A DNA stretch of 64,000 nt from Thiobacillus sp. (GCA_030679915.1 JAUXRY010000022.1:96559-160558), one strand, 5' to 3'; positions 16,479-26,846 are shown, counted from the stretch's first letter. Translations and numbers: made by a program. Notes: generated by a model not told the origin, from the letters alone.

Positions 16479-17891
16479 TCAATGTCCGCCCGCTGCTTCG
16501 GCAGAGGCGGAGGAAGCTGAGGGTGCGGTCATCATGCCGGGGGTGCCGACCAGTGCCATCTGAAAATCGGATTCGGCCAGCCAGTAATCACGCTGCGCCT
16601 CGATGGCGGCGTTGACCGACACAATCTGCGAGCGCGCATCGGCCAGCAATTCGAATACACCGATCAGCATGCCGTTGTAGCGCAACACGTTCTCCTCGGA
16701 GATGCGTTTTTTAAGCGGCACGATTTCATCGCGCAGATGTTTGGCGATGGCGTACTGCCCTTGCTGCATGGCATAGGATTCGCGCACTTCCGAGCGCGCG
16801 TTAACCGCGACCTCCCGTGCCCGTTCGAGCGCCTGCCGATAGCGCGACTCCGCAGCAACCACCCGGCTCTGGCCCCAATCGAACAGCGGCAACTCGAAGG
16901 TGATTTCATACCCGCGCTGCTGCGGTTCGGTATTGGAACCGTTGTTGATGACGCCCAGTTCCAGCACATTGATCAGCCGCGTACTGCGCGTGAGGCCCAG
17001 ATTTTTAGCCAGCGCCTCGGTTTGCAGCCTGGTCATCTGCAAGTCCAGCCGTGTGTCCATGGCCTGCTGCTCCACGTTGGACAGCGCGGGCAAGGACTGG
17101 GGCAAATCAGGCAGCCGATCGGGCAGTTTCAGCTTGTCTGCGCTGTTCAAACCCATCAGCCGAACCAGACGCTCACGCGCCTGCACTTTGGCCCCTTCTG
17201 CACGCGCTACAGCCAGCGCGGCATCCGCATAAAACGAATGCTCACGTGCCTGGCGCAGCTTGCTCCAGTTGCCGACCTTCGCCATGCGACTGGCAAGATC
17301 AGCACCCGCTTCGGCCGCTTCCATTGCCTGCTGCTGATACTGTGCTGATTGAATGGCGGTGACGGCAATGATCCAGGCCTTGCGCGTATCCGCCGCCAGT
17401 CGCAACACATTCAACACCAGCCCACGACGCGTTTGTTCAAACAGCCGTTTTTCGATCTCGGTCCGCATCGGCATCGTCAACAGGCGAGCAAGATTCAAGT
17501 GCAGGCTGCGTTCCCACTCCACCTCGTCGCCACGGGTGAGTCGGCCAATGGAAAAACCCGGGTTGGGCAAACGCTGGGCCGACACCAAATCGGCTTCGGC
17601 GATACCCAAGGTATTGAATGCTGCCTGCAGGCCCGGATTGTTGAGCAGCGCAATCTGCACCGCGGCTTCGTCTGTCAGCGGCTGTTCCAGCATCTTGTCG
17701 ACGCGGGCCTGTGTTTGTACACGCGTGGCCTCGTCGCGCGACCACACCACGTCTTTCTGGATGCGCGACTGGGTGGCAGACTGGACAGCATCAAACCCGC
17801 CATCCTTTGAAAAACTGGCGCAACCGCCCAGCAGGGCTGCGGACATCAATGCCAGCACGAGCGTGCGAGGCATAGTGGGGGTTGTTTTCAT
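16479..17891 (-). CDS. TolC-family outer membrane efflux lipoprotein
   Basis: A 470-aa outer-membrane factor of the TolC/OEP family with a lipoprotein signal (lipobox LLGGC, C24) and the two long helical repeats typical of efflux channels (segments around NPGLQAAFNTLGIAEADLVSAQRLPNPG and the mirrored NLGLTRSTRLINVLELG). The start with AGAGG upstream replaces a longer frame beginning 24 codons earlier. No RND or ABC pump is encoded next to it, so it must pair with a distant pump or serve copper release with its neighbours. Confidence 0.9.
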   Translation of the reverse strand: MKTTPTMPRTLVLALMSAALLGGCASFSKDGGFDAVQSATQSRIQKDVVWSRDEATRVQTQARVDKMLEQPLTDEAAVQIALLNNPGLQAAFNTLGIAEADLVSAQRLPNPGFSIGRLTRGDEVEWERSLHLNLARLLTMPMRTEIEKRLFEQTRRGLVLNVLRLAADTRKAWIIAVTAIQSAQYQQQAMEAAEAGADLASRMAKVGNWSKLRQAREHSFYADAALAVARAEGAKVQARERLVRLMGLNSADKLKLPDRLPDLPQSLPALSNVEQQAMDTRLDLQMTRLQTEALAKNLGLTRSTRLINVLELGVINNGSNTEPQQRGYEITFELPLFDWGQSRVVAAESRYRQALERAREVAVNARSEVRESYAMQQGQYAIAKHLRDEIVPLKKRISEENVLRYNGMLIGVFELLADARSQIVSVNAAIEAQRDYWLAESDFQMALVGTPGMMTAPSASSASAEAAGGH

Positions 17892-17901
17892 GGTGAGCCT
17901 C

Positions 17902-18237
17902 TCAATGTCCATGCTGGCTATGGCTGCTCGGTTCTGCAGCGCCATCACCTGGTTGAGCGTCACGCAGATAGGTGAGCCAGCCGCCTATTTCTCCGACGCG
18001 GTCATTGGATGCGGACCAGTCACTGACGGGCTCATCGCGCCATTTTTGATACTGGCCAAGCGGTGTATCAGGTGCCATTCCCATTTCTTTTGGCATGGAT
18101 TGTGTCGCCGTGGGCATGGTTTCGGCGGCCTGCGCCAAGGGCACAACCAGCATTGCAGCGACAACGAACGGTGCCGCCCACCGAGGCAATTGGACGCGGA
18201 CAGGTAACGTCACTGGACGAATAAATGAATTCAACAT
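17902..18237 (-). CDS. Hypothetical secreted protein with His-rich tail
   Basis: About 111 aa with a signal peptide (PFVVAAMLVVPLAQAAE) and a mature part containing several Met residues (MPTATQSMPKEMGM) and a C-terminal SSHSQHGH tail. I recognise no named family. The Met/His pattern and its place between a TolC-family gene and a DUF2946-like gene suggest a periplasmic copper-binding accessory protein. The ATG with GAGG upstream was taken as the start. Confidence 0.65.
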   Translation of the reverse strand: MLNSFIRPVTLPVRVQLPRWAAPFVVAAMLVVPLAQAAETMPTATQSMPKEMGMAPDTPLGQYQKWRDEPVSDWSASNDRVGEIGGWLTYLRDAQPGDGAAEPSSHSQHGH

Positions 18238-18311
18238 GGTGAACCTCGCAAATTCAGCGGCAGCGTGCCGCAAACAGAATCAGATAAACGCGCTGGCTTG
18301 CAGCGCGGAAT

Positions 18312-18689
18312 TCAAGCGAAGGCGAGTCGAGGCGGACGCTCGGGACTGTCGGGTATAAAGCCGATGAAAGTGTCATCCGCGTGGGGGGCGACACGATGTG
18401 CAAAAGGCACAATGGGTGCGGCATCGACAGCCGGAATCATCAAGGTCGAAGCGGCATGGCAGACGGTGCAGTGCTTGCAATTATTGGAATTAGGCGCTTT
18501 GTCAGTCTCTTTCGGCTCATGGCACGTTGCCAACGCCTCGCCCGACATCGCCTGTTGTTCCATGTGCTGGAACGTGGATTGGCCCTGATACGAAAACACG
18601 CAGCCCAGCATGGCGGCAGACGCAAAGGACTGTACTGGCAGGACCAGCATCATCAAGATCAGCAGGAATCGGGTTATTCGGGAACGCAC
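18312..18689 (-). CDS. DUF2946-like small secreted Cys-rich protein
   Basis: A 125-aa protein with an N-terminal hydrophobic segment (FLLILMMLVLPVQSFASAAM) and a cysteine/histidine cluster CKHCTVCHAAS, ending PERPPRLA, an ending common in the DUF2946 family. The frame opens with GTG. DUF2946 genes often lead copper operons in beta- and gammaproteobacteria. It is the promoter-proximal gene of the copper cluster here. Copper sensing or binding is inferred. Confidence 0.65.
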   Translation of the reverse strand: MRSRITRFLLILMMLVLPVQSFASAAMLGCVFSYQGQSTFQHMEQQAMSGEALATCHEPKETDKAPNSNNCKHCTVCHAASTLMIPAVDAAPIVPFAHRVAPHADDTFIGFIPDSPERPPRLAFA

Positions 18690-18770
18690 TGGGTCAGTGT
18701 AATCAAAAAAACAGGGCCATCCAAATGACCCTCACCGGTCTCTCAAGGTTCCCCGACCTGCCGGATGGCT

Positions 18771-19217
18771 TCAAGAACGGCGCTTGCGGGGTTCGTAATG
18801 CACCACCGCGCGCATGATTTCGGAATAGGGGAATTCAGTACAACTGCCAAAACGGGCCTTGGCTTGCTGCACGGCTGCCGCCACATCGGTGCTTTCGTCG
18901 CCAGCGTCCCCCAGTGAAGCCGCCAACCCGCGCACGCCACCGCACTGGGCGCGAATTTCCTTGCCAAACGGCCACGGCGAATCGGGTGTGATTTTCAGGG
19001 CGAACTGCGCGTTCTCATGCAGCGCCTGATAAAAGCTCAGGCAGTCCTCGCGGGCTGCGGGGTCGCTACAGGCAATGGCTTCACGTTCTGCCAAATTGAG
19101 TTTGTGTGAACGGTCGCAGCCCACGCATCGCGACAGCAAAGCCCGTTCAAACGGACAGTTGTATTCAATGTAGGCCTTGCGCGCCAGCTTGTAGGCGTCT
19201 TCGTTGTACTCAGCCAT
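18771..19217 (-). CDS. Conserved hypothetical cysteine-rich cytoplasmic protein
   Basis: A 148-aa protein without signal peptide or membrane segment. Seven cysteines stand out: C21, C31, C34, C50, C59 and two more in RAQCGG and FGSCTE. The CxxC pair (RCVGC) suggests a zinc or iron-sulfur site. I do not recognise the family. It is followed leftward by the copper operon and preceded by a 75-aa gene and secA, all read leftward, but a transcription link is not proven. Confidence 0.6.
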   Translation of the reverse strand: MAEYNEDAYKLARKAYIEYNCPFERALLSRCVGCDRSHKLNLAEREAIACSDPAAREDCLSFYQALHENAQFALKITPDSPWPFGKEIRAQCGGVRGLAASLGDAGDESTDVAAAVQQAKARFGSCTEFPYSEIMRAVVHYEPRKRRS

Positions 19218-19280
19218 CGGCCACCTTCAATATTCGATTGTGCGGACGTGACCCGAACCCTTCCAGGCCATTATCCAAAC

Positions 19281-19508
19281 TTACCAATCGTCACCCGTGA
19301 GCCGGGTATCCAGTTCACGTTCTGCAGACAACGTCTCCTGCGCAGCGATTTCATTCTCGGCAAACATCATCTTGTATTTGTCGCCGGTTTTGGGATCGAG
19401 GGTTTTACGCAGCTCATTGGTCTGCGCCTTGGCCTCCTTGAACGAAGCCCATTCGCCCTGTTTTTCTAGCACCTTGAACATACCCAGACGAAAAACGTAA
19501 TACGGCAT
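19281..19508 (-). CDS. Conserved hypothetical small protein downstream of secA
   Basis: A 75-aa, charged, soluble protein (MPYYVFRLGMFKVLEKQGEW...), with a good AAGGAG ribosome binding site. Its start lies 9 nt after the secA stop, so it is very likely cotranscribed with secA. The helical, KYK-rich middle (AQTNELRKTLDPKTGDKYKMMFAENE) suggests a small two-helix protein. I do not recognise a function. Confidence 0.65.
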   Translation of the reverse strand: MPYYVFRLGMFKVLEKQGEWASFKEAKAQTNELRKTLDPKTGDKYKMMFAENEIAAQETLSAERELDTRLTGDDW

Positions 19509-19517
19509 AAAAACTCC

Positions 19518-22226
19518 TTAACTCAGCTTGCCGTGGCACTGTTTGTATTTCTTGCCCGAACCGCATGGACAGGGATCGTTACGGCCCACCTTCGGATACC
19601 CACCCCCTGCAGCAGCAGTGGCTTCGGCCTCGGCAAAGTCCTGGGCTTCATCGTAACCTGCGTGCTGATATTGCACATTGGACATATCTTCATGCAACTC
19701 AACGGCAGGCATGTCCTCAGGCACCCGTACCTGCACGGAACTGGTGATCTGCGTGACTTCGGCCTTGATCCCTGTGAGCATGCCCGAAAACAGTTCAAAC
19801 GCTTCGCGCTTGTATTCCTGCTTGGGCTGTTTCTGTGCATAGCCACGCAGGTGGATGCCCTGACGCAGATGGTCCAGCGCCGACAGATGTTCGCGCCAAT
19901 GGCTGTCCATGCTTTGCAGCATCACCGAACGCTCGAACTGGCGTAGACCCTCCGCGCCAGCCATCGCTTCCTTCTCGGCATGCGCCGCGTCGGCGGCACT
20001 CATGATTTTTTTGCGCAGACTCTCTTCGTTCAGCGTCTTGTCTTCATCCAGCCACTGCTGCAGGGGCAGATCGAGTGCGTATTGCGCGCCCAAGGCTTTT
20101 TCCAGGCCAGCCACGTCCCATTGCTCGTCCATGCTACCCGGTGCGATGTAGAGGTCGATCGCATCACTCAACACGCTGCCGCGCATGGCACGAATGGTGT
20201 CGCCGATATCCTCGCTCGCCAGCAGCTCGTTGCGCTGCTCGTAGACCACCTTGCGCTGATCATTCGACACGTCGTCGTATTCGAGCAGTTGTTTACGAAT
20301 ATCGAAGTTGCGTTGCTCAACCTTGCGCTGTGCGTTTTCGATCGCGCGCGTCACCCACGGATGCTCGATTGCCTCGCCTTCTGGCATCTTCAGGCGATCC
20401 ATGATCGCAGCGACACGGTCAGACGCGAAGATGCGCAACAGCGGGTCTTCCAGCGACAGGAAGAAACGGCTGGAGCCGGGATCGCCCTGACGCCCGGAAC
20501 GTCCGCGCAACTGGTTGTCGACGCGGCGTGATTCGTGACGTTCGGTGCCGATGATGTGCAAACCGCCCGCGGCCAGCACGGCATCATGGCGCGGTTTCCA
20601 GTCGGCCTTCAGTGCGGCAATGCGGCTGGCTTTCTCGCTGTCGGACAGCGCCTCATCCAGACTGATCGCGTCGAGTTCATTTTGAATGCCGCCACCCAGC
20701 ACGATATCGGTACCCCGGCCCGCCATGTTGGTGGCGATGGTGATACCGCCCGTCATGCCGGCTTGCGCGATGACTTCCGCTTCGCGCTCATGCTGCTTGG
20801 CGTTGAGCACGTTGTGCGGCAACCCGGCTTTTTTCAGTTCGGCTGACAGCAGTTCGTTGGCTTCGATCGAGGTGGTGCCGACCAGTACCGGCTGACCTGC
20901 GGCATGGCGCTCACGGATGTCGATGATCACCGCCTGGTCGCGCTCGGCTCCGGTGCGGTAAACCTGATCGTGCTCGTCCTTGCGGATCATCGGACGGTGC
21001 GTCGGAATGACCACCGTTTCGAGACCGTAGATACTCTGGAATTCGAACGCTTCGGTGTCCGCCGTGCCGGTCATGCCCGACAGCTTTTGATACATGCGGA
21101 AAAAGTTCTGGAAGGTGATCGATGCCAGGGTCTGGTTTTCTTTCTGGATTGACACGCCCTCCTTGGCTTCCACTGCCTGGTGCAAGCCTTCGGACCAGCG
21201 CCGTCCGCTCATCAGGCGGCCGGTGAATTCGTCGACGATGACGACTTCGTCGTTTTGCACCACGTAATGCTGATCTTTGAAGAACAACGCATGCGCACGC
21301 AGTGCGGCATACACGTGGTGCATCAGCATGATGTTGGTGGCGTCGTACAAACTGCCGCCCTCAGGCAGCACGCCCATCTCGGTGAGGATGGACTCGATTT
21401 TTTCGTGACCCGATTCGGACAGCAACACCTGGCGCGATTTTTCATCGACCGAGTAATCGCCTTCGGACTCTTCGTCCTTTTGCCGGGTCAGTTTCGAGGG
21501 AACCAGATTCAATTGCAGGTACAGCGCGGTATTTTCTTCCGACTGCCCTGAAATGATGAGCGGCGTGCGCGCTTCGTCAATCAGGATCGAGTCGACTTCG
21601 TCGATGATGCCGTAGGCCAGCGGACGCTGCACCTTCTGACTCATCTCGTAGACCATGTTGTCGCGCAGGTAGTCGAAGCCGTATTCGTTGTTGGTGCCGT
21701 AGGTGATGTCAGCGGCATACGCGGCTTTCTTCGCGTCGTGCGGCATCTGCGACAGGTTGATACCGGTGGTCAGGCCCAGGAAGCTGTACAGGCGACCCAT
21801 CCATTCCGCATCGCGACTGGCCAGGTAATCGTTCACTGTCACCACGTGCACGCCACGGCCTGTCAGCGCATTCAGATACGCGGGCAGGGTCGACATCAGT
21901 GTTTTTCCCTCGCCGGTGCGCATTTCGGCTATCTTGCCGTCGTGCAACACCATGCCGCCCACCATCTGCACATCGAAATGGCGCATGCCGAGCACCCTGT
22001 TCGACGCTTCGCGAACCACCGCGAAGGCCTCGGGCAACAGTTTGTCGAGCGACTCGCCGTTTTCCAGCCGGGATTTGAATTCGCCAGTCTTGCCGGCCAG
22101 CTCGGAATCGGTCAACTTCTCCATCGCCGGTTCCAGCGCATTGATCGCTTTCACCTTTTGCAGGTATTGTTTAACCAGCCGCTCGTTGCGACTACCAAAG
22201 ACTTTTTTGAAAATGGATTGCAGCAT
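19518..22226 (-). CDS. secA: Preprotein translocase ATPase SecA
   Basis: The motor that drives unfolded proteins through the SecYEG channel. It is 902 aa when started at [12 protein letters not shown], 23 codons inside the longest frame, the usual N-terminus. Walker A MRTGEGKT lies near residues 102-109, the DEVD box in [11 protein letters not shown], and the second RecA domain at [15 protein letters not shown]. The C-terminal zinc-binding tail [14 protein letters not shown], which binds SecB, is complete. It is divergent from dciA. Confidence 0.98.
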   Translation of the reverse strand: MLQSIFKKVFGSRNERLVKQYLQKVKAINALEPAMEKLTDSELAGKTGEFKSRLENGESLDKLLPEAFAVVREASNRVLGMRHFDVQMVGGMVLHDGKIAEMRTGEGKTLMSTLPAYLNALTGRGVHVVTVNDYLASRDAEWMGRLYSFLGLTTGINLSQMPHDAKKAAYAADITYGTNNEYGFDYLRDNMVYEMSQKVQRPLAYGIIDEVDSILIDEARTPLIISGQSEENTALYLQLNLVPSKLTRQKDEESEGDYSVDEKSRQVLLSESGHEKIESILTEMGVLPEGGSLYDATNIMLMHHVYAALRAHALFFKDQHYVVQNDEVVIVDEFTGRLMSGRRWSEGLHQAVEAKEGVSIQKENQTLASITFQNFFRMYQKLSGMTGTADTEAFEFQSIYGLETVVIPTHRPMIRKDEHDQVYRTGAERDQAVIIDIRERHAAGQPVLVGTTSIEANELLSAELKKAGLPHNVLNAKQHEREAEVIAQAGMTGGITIATNMAGRGTDIVLGGGIQNELDAISLDEALSDSEKASRIAALKADWKPRHDAVLAAGGLHIIGTERHESRRVDNQLRGRSGRQGDPGSSRFFLSLEDPLLRIFASDRVAAIMDRLKMPEGEAIEHPWVTRAIENAQRKVEQRNFDIRKQLLEYDDVSNDQRKVVYEQRNELLASEDIGDTIRAMRGSVLSDAIDLYIAPGSMDEQWDVAGLEKALGAQYALDLPLQQWLDEDKTLNEESLRKKIMSAADAAHAEKEAMAGAEGLRQFERSVMLQSMDSHWREHLSALDHLRQGIHLRGYAQKQPKQEYKREAFELFSGMLTGIKAEVTQITSSVQVRVPEDMPAVELHEDMSNVQYQHAGYDEAQDFAEAEATAAAGGGYPKVGRNDPCPCGSGKKYKQCHGKLS

Positions 22227-22315
22227 GGGGAACCCGAAATGACCGCAGGACGCGGAAAATCGTCGAAGTTTAGCATAGCGCGGTGGACTGCCCATGCCCC
22301 TCGTGCCACACCCGC

Positions 22316-22756
22316 ATGAGCACCTCCAGTCTGTCTGATCTGCTGGCCAGCCAGCTACCGAGTGGTCTGGCGGTTCGCGCCCGGGTTTTACTCAATACGC
22401 AGGCCGCATTGGAGCGTGCCCTGCCTGCCGCGATCGCCGGGCATGTCCGCGTCATGCAGCTGGAAAACGGTGTGCTGAGCCTGGCTTGCGACAGCGGCGC
22501 CGTCTCCAGCCGTCTGCGCCACCAGACCGAAGACCTGATCGCCAAACTGGGCAAGCACGGCATTACGGCGACCAGCCTGCGCATCAGTGTTAACCCCGAA
22601 TTGCTGCCGCGCTACGTCCATCCGGTCGAAAAAGCCGGTTTGCCCGCCACCGCGCTGGAGGGTCTGGCACACCTCAGCACAGACATAGAAGAAGGCCCGC
22701 TTAAAGACGCCCTGACCCGATTGCTGCGCCACCATACGCCGCCTGGTCACGAATAA
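22316..22756 (+). CDS. dciA: DciA / DUF721 family protein
   Basis: A 146-aa DUF721 protein. This family includes DciA, the ancestral loader of the replicative helicase DnaB. The N-terminal KH-like domain ([39 protein letters not shown]) is clear; the C-terminal part is flexible. The start was placed at [10 protein letters not shown], 11 codons inside the longest frame. The divergent pairing with secA is typical of betaproteobacteria. Confidence 0.82.
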   Translation: MSTSSLSDLLASQLPSGLAVRARVLLNTQAALERALPAAIAGHVRVMQLENGVLSLACDSGAVSSRLRHQTEDLIAKLGKHGITATSLRISVNPELLPRYVHPVEKAGLPATALEGLAHLSTDIEEGPLKDALTRLLRHHTPPGHE

Positions 22757-22806
22757 CTTTAACAACGCACAAACGACCAATGCGCCCCCACAAGAGCAAC
22801 CACTTA

Positions 22807-23895
22807 ATGAAAAATGTACTGCACATGGCCTTGTTTGGAGCCATCTGGCTTTTAACCCCTACCGCAGGGGCCATGGAGATGGATTCCACACCCGTTTCCG
22901 CTGCCACGGGGAACCCCCGCCATGACAGCACCCAAAACGAGCAACCCCGCCCAAAGCCGGTCGGGGGAGAAGATGCGTTGAATACCTATCGCGCCATGTT
23001 TCTGGAAGGCAAAACAGCCAGCGACATGGAAGCGTTCATCGCCCAGTACAAAAACGCTGACCTGGAAAACCTGATCCCAAGAGCCACGATCAGAATGCGG
23101 ACGTTTGCCGCCTATGAAGCGGCCTATCTTGTCCATCAATGCGACAAGGCAAAGCAGCTTCACCGCACGATTTCAGGATACAACGTCACATTGCCCTTCT
23201 CGTATGCGGCGTGCTTACGGGGGAAGACCGCACTGGCCGTCGATCCTGCGACCCTGTATGCGGCCGGCGTTCGCTTTGAAGCGGATGGCGAACGCGCGAG
23301 TGCGCGCACCTTATACCGAAACCTGCTGGACCGGTTTCCCCGGCATTCAGCAGCCAAGGCAGCGGCAGACCGACTCGCGCGCATGACCGAAACCGAAGCG
23401 CTCGATACAGCGCGTCAGCAGGAAAACCCCCCAGAGCTTGCCCCCGGTCCTTCAGCGCCGGCGTCCATCGCATTGCACAGTCCTGCGGCTACGGCCTGCC
23501 CCAAGGACCTCGGCTATCTCCGGTCCCAGATGGTTTTCACGGAGTTGCGACAAAACCCCAACTTTGACGAACCCATCGACAGCATCATCCACAAGGCAGG
23601 CGGGCTTGAAGCCGCCATCGCGGAACTGAAGCGGCTGATCCAAGAAAACCAGCGACCCTTGAGTCAAGCTGCAAGCGCTGTGCGCCAATATAAACCGGCT
23701 GACCAGGGTGGCGAGGCATTGGCATTCCGCTGCGAGAAACCGGATGGCGAATTCTGTTCTGCCAACTATCACTACCATCTGATACAAGAGGGCAATTTTT
23801 ATTACACCGAGATGCTCAACAGCCTGCTTTGCAGAAAAACCGGAACCATGGAGCACGCACGGTATGCGCCCGCGCCCTTGGCTGGCGCAAAGTAA
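22807..23895 (+). CDS. Hypothetical secreted protein with TPR-like region
   Basis: About 362 aa, starting MKNVLHMALFGAIWLL, with a signal peptide ending near AGAMEM. The middle (ARTLYRNLLDRFPRHSAAKAAADRLARM) resembles a TPR repeat. A second half (CPKDLGYLRSQMVFTELRQNP) holds paired cysteines (C242, C317, C325, C348 approximately) that could form disulfides. I do not know the family. It is read alone between dciA and the convergent mscS gene. Confidence 0.6.
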   Translation: MKNVLHMALFGAIWLLTPTAGAMEMDSTPVSAATGNPRHDSTQNEQPRPKPVGGEDALNTYRAMFLEGKTASDMEAFIAQYKNADLENLIPRATIRMRTFAAYEAAYLVHQCDKAKQLHRTISGYNVTLPFSYAACLRGKTALAVDPATLYAAGVRFEADGERASARTLYRNLLDRFPRHSAAKAAADRLARMTETEALDTARQQENPPELAPGPSAPASIALHSPAATACPKDLGYLRSQMVFTELRQNPNFDEPIDSIIHKAGGLEAAIAELKRLIQENQRPLSQAASAVRQYKPADQGGEALAFRCEKPDGEFCSANYHYHLIQEGNFYYTEMLNSLLCRKTGTMEHARYAPAPLAGAK

Positions 23896-23913
23896 GGAGA
23901 CGATAAACGGCAA

Positions 23914-25255
23914 TCAGGGCGTGTCTGTGTCGGCCTGGACGGGGGCCAATGCCTCCAGCCCACCCCGAATGTGCAAGTCACGCTGCGGATAGGGAATAAC
24001 AATGCCGGTCCCCTTGAAGGCACGCCAGATGGCCAGATTGATATCCGAACGTACATTGGCCATGCCCGACTCGGGATCCTGAATCCACACCCGCAGTTCC
24101 AGTTCGATGCCGTTGTCGCCAAACGCCAAACGCCATCAGGCGCGTAGCCGGCTCCGGGTCGGCAAGGACCCGCGGATTGGCCATCGCCGCCTCGCGCAGC
24201 AAGCTAAGCGCCTGTTCGGGGTCGTTGTCGTAGCTGATCGAGACCGGAATCTTCAGGCGAACATTGCGGTCGCTGAAACTCCAGTTGATCACCTCGTTGG
24301 TGATCAGGGTCTCGTTGGGAATCAGCCGATCCACCCCATCACGATCCCGCACCACCACATAACGCGCACGCAGTTCCTGCACCCAGCCGAATTTTTCGCC
24401 GATGGTGATGACATCACCCGGGCGAATCGAGCGGTCGAACAGGACGATGAAGCCGCTGATGAAGTTGCTGGCGATGCGCTGCAGGCCAAAGCCCAGACCC
24501 ACGCCGAGCGCGCCGCCGAATACAGTCAATGCGGTCAGATCGATGCCCACCGCATCCAGCGCCAGCAAAAAAGCCAGCACCAGCAGCAGAAACTTGCTGA
24601 GCTTGACCAGCGCCACCTGCATGCTGGCGTTGACATACTCGGCCTGGCTGATGCGGTTCTCGATCAGCCGGGCCACCCACATCGCCAGCATCCATAACAC
24701 GGCCACCGCCAGAACCAGCTTGCCCACTGCAAGCACTGAAATGCGCTTCTCGCCTAGCTGGATGGCCATGCCATCCAGCCCTTCCAGTACTGCGGGCAAC
24801 CAGCCCAGCAGATGCAGCGCGACAACGATCCAGACCGATGTTGAAATAATGCTTTCCCAGGCTTTGACCATCGGGCTGGGGCGGAATGTCTTGCGTAAAA
24901 AATAGACTACCGTGCGAATTGTGGCCAACGACACCAACAGCGGCACCGCGAGGTTAAGCAATCCCACCGACATGTCTTGATGCGCCAGCCATGCCCGTCC
25001 CGCCACAACGCCGACCAGCATGCTGATCGGAAACAGAACGCGCTGCAGGGTTTTCAAGGCAAGATGGCGAAGGGCAAATTCCGCATTCTGTTCGGTGCGC
25101 GCCACCAGACCCTGATTCAATAGACGATGGACCAATAGCGCGGCTGCGGCTGCCACGACAATCACACCGATTTCCCACCACACCAAGGGGTCAAACATCA
25201 GGGCTTGCCCGGAGCTCAACAGGGTTTGAATTTCAGCGGGTAGCGTTAGGGCCAT
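23914..25255 (-). pseudogene. MscS-family mechanosensitive channel, frameshifted by a 7-bp duplication
   Basis: A small-conductance mechanosensitive channel homologue with several N-terminal membrane helices and the conserved pore and beta domain (ALTVFGGALGVGLGFGLQRIASNFISGFIVLFDRSIRPGDVI). After ATRLMAFG the frame changes to VWRQRHRTG and ends at 23978. The correct ending (DNGIELELRVWIQDPESG, INLAIWRAFKGTGIVIPYPQ) continues in another frame to 23914. The cause is visible: AAACGCC is present twice in tandem at 24121-24134. Removing one copy restores a protein of about 444 aa. The channel's C-terminal vestibule is therefore lost, unless this is an assembly error. Confidence 0.88.
24121..24134. 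repeat. 7-bp tandem duplication breaking mscS
   Basis: AAACGCC occurs twice back to back. With a single copy the leftward reading is LMAFGDNGIELE, the expected family sequence; with two it is LMAFGVWRQRH. This is a typical replication-slippage product. Confidence 0.85.
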
Positions 25256-25693
25256 TTCGAATCACTCGCAGAAAGTTTTCAGCAACATACCGGACAGTTG
25301 CCTTAACCCACAAGCCTATGCATTTGGGCGGCACTGAACAAACCTCAGTGGTTACTATTTTGCGGTGTCACTACGGACTTATCCTGGACGATAAAATGAG
25401 CGCTCCGCTATTGCTTCGAAGCTTCCCACACGGCATGCTCTGCCAACAGCTCACCCCATCATCATGCGCAAACGCCCCGCACGCTTTGAATCCTCGCTAT
25501 TTGCTTGTCTGCTTTCCGGCCTGATGGGGTTACGGATGTCAGGCATTGACCTGGACAAGCCTGGGTTTTCGCAGTGATTCTGCACACTGTGGCTATTTCA
25601 TGGCTCAGCTCGTGGCTCATCGCATGTCCCGCTGTCATGATCGTTGCGCACTGCGAAACCCACCGCTCATGAAACGGGCCGGTTAAGACTGTC
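25256..25693. other. Intergenic region with no supported gene
   Basis: About 440 nt between the mscS start and the VTT-domain gene. Short frames on both strands (68-115 codons) have no recognisable features. It must hold promoters for the two divergent genes, but I could not identify clear -10/-35 pairs. Confidence 0.5.
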
Positions 25694-26254
25694 ATGAATA
25701 AACACCGACGTCTGATTGCTGTCGTGTTGTTTATTTTTCTGTTGTTCGCAGTGTTTGAATTGTCCGGTGCCCGAAGCCATTTCACCCTCGGATTTCTGCA
25801 ACAAGTCATCCGGGAACATCAAGCCAGCGGATTGCTGATTTTTGTGCTGGCGTTTGTGCTGGGTAATCTGATCCAGATTCCTGGCTGGATTTTTCTTGCG
25901 GCTGCGGTACTCACACTGGGACAATTCTGGGGCGGCGTAGCCACCTATTTCGCGGCAAGCATCTCGTGCGTTGTCACTTTCTTCACCATCCGCTTTGTGG
26001 GCGGCAACGCCCTTGGAAAAATGGATAACACGCTCGCCGTCAACGCCCTCAACCGGCTGCATGCTCACCCGATCAAAAGCATCTTTCTGTTGAGAATGCT
26101 GTTCCAGACACTCCCCGCGCTCAATTACTCCCTGGCGATAAGCGGCGTCCGATTTCGTTCTTACCTGATAGGCACCTTGCTTGGTTTACCTCTCCCCATT
26201 GCCGTTTACTGCATTTTTTTCGAAACGCTGGCAAAAATCCTGAAGATCATTTGA
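25694..26254 (+). CDS. VTT-domain (TVP38/DedA-like) membrane protein
   Basis: A 186-aa inner-membrane protein with an N-terminal helix and the VTT/SNARE-associated core (GNLIQIPGWIFLAAAVLTLGQFWGG, FFTIRFVGGNALGKMD, FLLRMLFQTLPALNYSLAISGVRFRSYLIGTLLG). The family includes DedA and TMEM41-like lipid transporters or scramblases and is linked to membrane lipid homeostasis. It stands alone. The exact substrate cannot be told from sequence. Confidence 0.82.
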   Translation: MNKHRRLIAVVLFIFLLFAVFELSGARSHFTLGFLQQVIREHQASGLLIFVLAFVLGNLIQIPGWIFLAAAVLTLGQFWGGVATYFAASISCVVTFFTIRFVGGNALGKMDNTLAVNALNRLHAHPIKSIFLLRMLFQTLPALNYSLAISGVRFRSYLIGTLLGLPLPIAVYCIFFETLAKILKII

Positions 26255-26378
26255 TCGAGTTCAGGATAGAACCTACTCCCCTGAACCTTTTTCCAGGCAG
26301 TGCGTCAACAAGGCAAGGCTTTGCGTGAAGCGCACGCGCTGTGATTAACGTTGATGTCACCCCCTGCAAGGAGCACCC

Positions 26379-26831
26379 ATGCACACCTTAAAACTGGCTA
26401 TTCTTTCTCCTCTTTTCCTCGCCGCCACTTTGGCCGGCTTCGCGCATGCTGAAGTCAAAGAAATCAAGGATGGTGCGCAACTCACGCGGGAAGTCGATGC
26501 GAACGTACGCGATATTTCAACGCCTGATCTACGCCGCGAAATCGAAAAGAATCCGGACCTGGTGCTGATCGACATCCGCATGCCGGATGAAATCAAGCAG
26601 ATGGGCGGCGCCATCAAGGCCACGCAAAACGTCAACATCCCGCGGGGCTGGCTGGAGTTTCGCGTCACCGGGCATGCGCTGCACAAGGACACGCCGATTG
26701 TCGTGTATTGCGGAGGCAACATCCGCAGCATCCTGGCGGCCCATACTTTGCAGCAAATGGGGTATACCAACGTGAAAAACTACCCGGATGGCTTCATTGG
26801 CTGGAGGCGGCAGGGGCTGCCGGTTGAATAA
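26379..26831 (+). CDS. Periplasmic rhodanese-domain protein
   Basis: A 150-aa single-domain rhodanese with a signal peptide ending at FAHA. The catalytic loop is YCGGNIRS with the persulfide cysteine C111. Rhodaneses carry sulfane sulfur, and a periplasmic one fits a sulfur-oxidising lifestyle, though that is inference. It is preceded by a GGAG-type ribosome binding site (CAAGGAGCACCC) and faces the diguanylate cyclase gene convergently. Confidence 0.85.
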   Translation: MHTLKLAILSPLFLAATLAGFAHAEVKEIKDGAQLTREVDANVRDISTPDLRREIEKNPDLVLIDIRMPDEIKQMGGAIKATQNVNIPRGWLEFRVTGHALHKDTPIVVYCGGNIRSILAAHTLQQMGYTNVKNYPDGFIGWRRQGLPVE

Positions 26832-26846
26832 ACTCTTTCAAGCTTA

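Noticed and set aside
25318..25809. 68- and 115-codon frames in the gap before the VTT-domain gene
   Set aside because: No ribosome binding site, no homology that I recognise, and the leftward one overlaps the start of the VTT-domain gene.
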